From: Progne subis subis
Lineage: Eukaryota > Chordata > Aves > Passeriformes > Hirundinidae
Direction of reading: 5' to 3'
Length of the DNA: 64,000 bases
Assembly: GCA_022316685.1 (NCBI GenBank)
Contig: JAKJHU010000063.1
Span: forward strand, 310,001 to 374,000
The notes under the pieces were generated by a model. The model worked only from the letters and a program-made list of their open reading frames with translations. It was not told where the DNA came from and searched no databases. A program made the translations under genes and the position numbers. Shown piece by piece: positions 60,820 to 64,000 of this stretch (the stretch's first letter is position 1; every line of letters begins with the position of its first letter).

Positions 60820-61690
60820 AAAGCATTCGTCATAGAGTGATGCAGCTCTCAGCACACTTTTTGACTTTATTATGTCCTTTAGGGGCAGGAGCCTGTTATG
60901 AGTAATGCTATGGCCGGTATTTTCTCAGTCTCATAAAGAGCTGGTTTATACGGAAGGAAATACTTGTTGACTGTGTGAAGCAGCACTCTTATCCTAGCCC
61001 TTGAATTTCAGAGGTACACTAAGAGGCCAACAGGGACCTAGGATTTGAGCCTTGCTTTTGATAGTTGGTACTAAATCTGCTTTCCTGTGTCTACACCTTT
61101 ATCACAGTCAGTGGGGTAGAACTAAACCACCTGGGGATTAAGTGATTTTTCTGTTGCCTAGTCCCGCACTGCAGGCTGAGTCAGTTGTTTGTCTTTTGAC
61201 ACAATGGGATCTACAAACCGCTTTAGCAGCTTTCTGTAGAGCAGAGATATAACAAATGAACACAATTAAAACAATGGTATATTAAGTGGTACAAAAAGTG
61301 AAGTTAATAAGTATCTCTCTGCTTTATGCAGGGCTCTTATTTACTAATTTTATGGCAGTATTAGAAGGAGAGTTGCATTATGGTTACACAATCCTTGAGT
61401 CACAAGTGGCAGTTGTCACATTTTTTGATGAATGTACTTTGATAATGGCTGGCTTTGTTTAATGAGAACACTGTCAATACAGCTACAGCCCCAGCTGTCA
61501 CTGCTGCCAGGCAGGAGCTGGAGAGGTGTAAGGATCTAATGATAGGCTGGTGCTAAGGGGGAGATTAGATTAACAAAAATCAATGCAACAGTTCTGTTTG
61601 TAATTTTGATTATTATGCTCTGCACTGCCTGGACTGAAATGCTGATTTTGATTGATTCATCAGACAATTGTATGATCAAATGTAAGTCAC
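60820..61690. promoter_or_regulatory. candidate conserved regulatory cluster
   Basis: Long complex sequence, best developed at 61190-61690, with CAGTTGTCA (61410-61418) and AGCTGTCA (61493-61500) MEIS/TGIF-type sites, many TAAT/AACAAT cores, and GATTGATTCATCAGACAATTG-like homeodomain/SOX words near 61650. It has no coding frame and no simple repeats. The 61085-61135 part (CACAGTCAGTGGGGTAGAAC) may be ancient amniote repeat debris. Enhancer identity is inferred from texture. Confidence 0.33.
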
Positions 61691-61844
61691 TTTACAGTAT
61701 GTGTCAGCAAACTAAATGGTGGGGTGGTGGGAGGATTTGGTCATGTGATTTTTGCATCCATGAGGTATAGTCACCTAAGAAGTGAATCCGGTGATTTTAT
61801 TTTCATTTGTTTTTTCTCCCCTAAGCAGGAACAGCTATAAATCC

Positions 61845-61898
61845 TATGATTCTTTGTGGGTCCCATTCAATTCAGGATATTCTATGACTGTATGATAA
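61845..61898 (+). mobile_element. CR1 LINE 3'-tail fragment
   Basis: TTTGTGGGTCCCATTCAATTCAGGATATTCTATGACTGTATGAT follows the CR1 3' terminus in sense orientation ('ggtcccttccaactcaggatattctatgattctatgat'), including two octamer-like tail units. Only the last 50 or so bases are recognisable. Confidence 0.8.
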
Positions 61899-64000
61899 TT
61901 CCTTGTGTCGGGGAAAAAATGTTTATATTTCAGGTTTGATAGTTGGTGTTAAGATAAATCAAACTTGGTTGAGGGGATGAAGATGACAAAGAATTCTTTT
62001 GGTTTTGCAGACATGTGCTTAGAAGTGACACTATGCTGCAGAAACAGCAAGAGTAATGATGGAGGGAAAACAAAAATAGTACCCAAAAGGATAACCAAGG
62101 TGGATTGTCTCGATGCTTTAGTGCATGTTTATTTACCTGATTGCAGACACATATAGAGAAGACAACAGAAGCAGATCCACATTATTTTGATAAGTTTTAT
62201 TGGGATAGGAAATTGTGTTTGCTGAGAGACAAATAATTTTTGGTGGGGACGTTATTAGGGGATTAGTTGTTTTTAATTAAGTAGACAGCTCTTTTCTCTG
62301 AATTTCAAACTTTGTCAAGCAAAAATACCCTAATATCATGAAGTGTAATGTACTCTGGTCACCTTCCTGTAGAAAGGGAGGTGGGAAATCTATTGGTGAC
62401 CTTAGGCCTCTTCTCTCCCTTTGAAAATAGAGGGAATGCAGGTAGAGGGATATTCCAGTCTGTAGCAATTTCCTCATTTCCAGCTGCTGGAAAGGCCAAA
62501 TACTTCTGCTGTTATCCACATCCTCCCCTCTGTCACTAAATAATATGCCTGGTTTTGCGGGAATAGTGATCGCATGTCCCCACACACTTAAAGGCAAGGA
62601 AGTTCTTCTTTGTTTAAAGTCAAAGATAGCAGAGCTGCTCCAGCCCCCAAGAATTTTTTTAAGACTTTTTGTTCACAATTAAGCAGCAAAAACTTTTAAG
62701 CTGCCTTCCCAAATTGCAAGCTACTTGCTTGAAAGTAGTTCACAGAATCTTACCTAATGAAGAGAACTTAGTTAAAGCCTCGCTACACACACAGCAAAAA
62801 GGTCTCTGAGTTTTAGGGTGCTGCTTAGGCACATGGTGTAGATTCCTTCCTCCCTTACTCAGCCTCACCTGAGATGAGAAGGCTGTTTTATCGCTCTCTC
62901 TTAACCCTCCTCTTTGACCCTGTTTAGTCCAAGCTCTTTACAAATTGAGATTCATAAGCATGGCTACTCAGGGTTTCCTTCCTCAACTCTCTGAGAACTG
63001 ATGAAGGATGTTTAAGACCTAGGTTTTCCTTTGTTGGCCAGGAGAGTACCACGTTGTGAGACATGGCATTTCGGTTGTGATGAAATTTCAAAGTTTTGCT
63101 GAGAGCCATGCATCTGTTGTTTAAAAGCACATGTCTTGTAACCTCACTCCTCTGAAGTGGGAGCAGGGGAATTCCCTGACTTGGGAGTGTTCAGGCAAGT
63201 TATAACCCCCGGTTTGTCACTAGTGCAAACAGTAACAGCTTGTACAGCTACAATTGTGCTCATCGTCCTGCAAGGTTTAAAGTGATGGTGGAACCAAACA
63301 GGGAATTGTTCCTGAACATCTTGGCCCATTTTCAGGAAGGTCTTTGCAGAGTTCTGGAAGCCACAATGGGATCAGACTGGGTCTTTTAATAAATCCTGCC
63401 TATTTGAGGCAGACACGGTAAATGTAGTCATATCTGAAATGCTTGGACAGCTCTGATGATTTCTACTCTCTTATTGGCTGGTGTTCAGAATGGTAGTGCT
63501 CTCTCTCCCTTGTCACACAAGTACAGAAGCACATTAAAAGAGAATCATCTTCCTGGTTTCATGCAGGTAGTGTCTTGTGTTAAGACCTAGCTGGCTGTTT
63601 TTAATGAGAACTAGATGCAAATATGTTTATATATTATTCCAACTTTTTCTGTTTCAAAGTGCAGAGCAACAAAAGATTCTGTGCAGGACTATGGGTCTTA
63701 GCTAAATTTTGCAGTTCCATGGTTTAAGAAATCCCCTTATTTCTCTGAATAGTAACTTGCTCTGTTTTGAGATCTGTCCAGTTGTCGGTTCCTAATCCAT
63801 CTAAAATATGTTCTACTGATACAGTACAGTGCTGATCTTTTAATCAGAACGTCATGCTATACTCAGTCAAGGGACTTAGAAAAGTCTATATTACATCTAC
63901 CTGGTGAAATTCCTCAAATGAATATAATGTCAAAAAAATCCCCAATTATGGTTATGTTCAAACTCTGATGGCCTGTGTTTAAATGAAGATACTTACATTG
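61899..64000. other. gene-free stretch to the window end
   Basis: No recognised gene, RNA or repeat. The minus frame at 62277-62597 (106 codons) has no domain. Nothing indicates an exon boundary at the window edge. Confidence 0.5.

Noticed and set aside
62735..62760. TTCACAGAATCTTACC as a CR1 tail
   Set aside because: Only a few bases match and there is no adjoining CR1 sequence.
1..64000. CRISPR arrays, bacterial operons, ribosome binding sites or phage genes
   Set aside because: There are no spaced identical repeats and no long adjacent coding frames; CR1 elements identify this as vertebrate (bird) DNA.

Overview
This 64 kb window looks like AT-rich bird nuclear DNA from a gene-poor region, either intergenic or inside a large intron. 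The bird assignment rests on several CR1 retrotransposon remnants whose 3' ends match the avian CR1 consensus as I know it, on sparse interspersed repeats, and on many long A/T homopolymers. I recognised no protein-coding exon, tRNA, snRNA, rRNA or known microRNA. The longest open frame is 211 codons at 34948-35583 (minus). Nearly all other open frames are chance frames, translations of simple repeats, or pieces of a dead CR1 reverse transcriptase.

Layout. 1-9000 is mostly featureless, with a long (TA)n microsatellite at 2091-2138 and a 44-T tract at 6924-6967. 9130-10840 is complex, repeat-free sequence that looks like constrained non-coding DNA. It holds a large inverted repeat (arms 10080-10134 and 10215-10269) and a compact microRNA-sized hairpin (10771-10836). 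12500-13660 has two small CR1 scraps, and 14033-14179 a G/T-rich low-complexity block with quadruplex-type G runs. 20330-20820 resembles a solo retroviral LTR. 29880-30090 is a small CpG-rich island. 32130-34000 is a second block of complex, homeobox-site-rich sequence with another inverted repeat (33821-33860 and 33943-33982). 35935-36150 is a CR1 3' end. 42000-42540 and 51785-51935 are CpG-rich islets. 54251-55194 is the largest repeat, an old minus-strand CR1 with recognisable reverse-transcriptase C-terminal remnants. 58500-61680 again looks regulatory and contains a short inverted-repeat element flanked by identical 8-bp direct repeats.

How it works together. No pathway or operon can be described. 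The best reading is a regulatory landscape: several separate, complex, AT-rich segments with homeodomain, POU, TCF/LEF, MEIS/TGIF and MAF-type motifs, set among neutral DNA, old CR1 copies and unstable homopolymers. Enhancer-like calls are inferred from sequence texture and motifs only. I could not make the cross-species alignment that would prove conservation.
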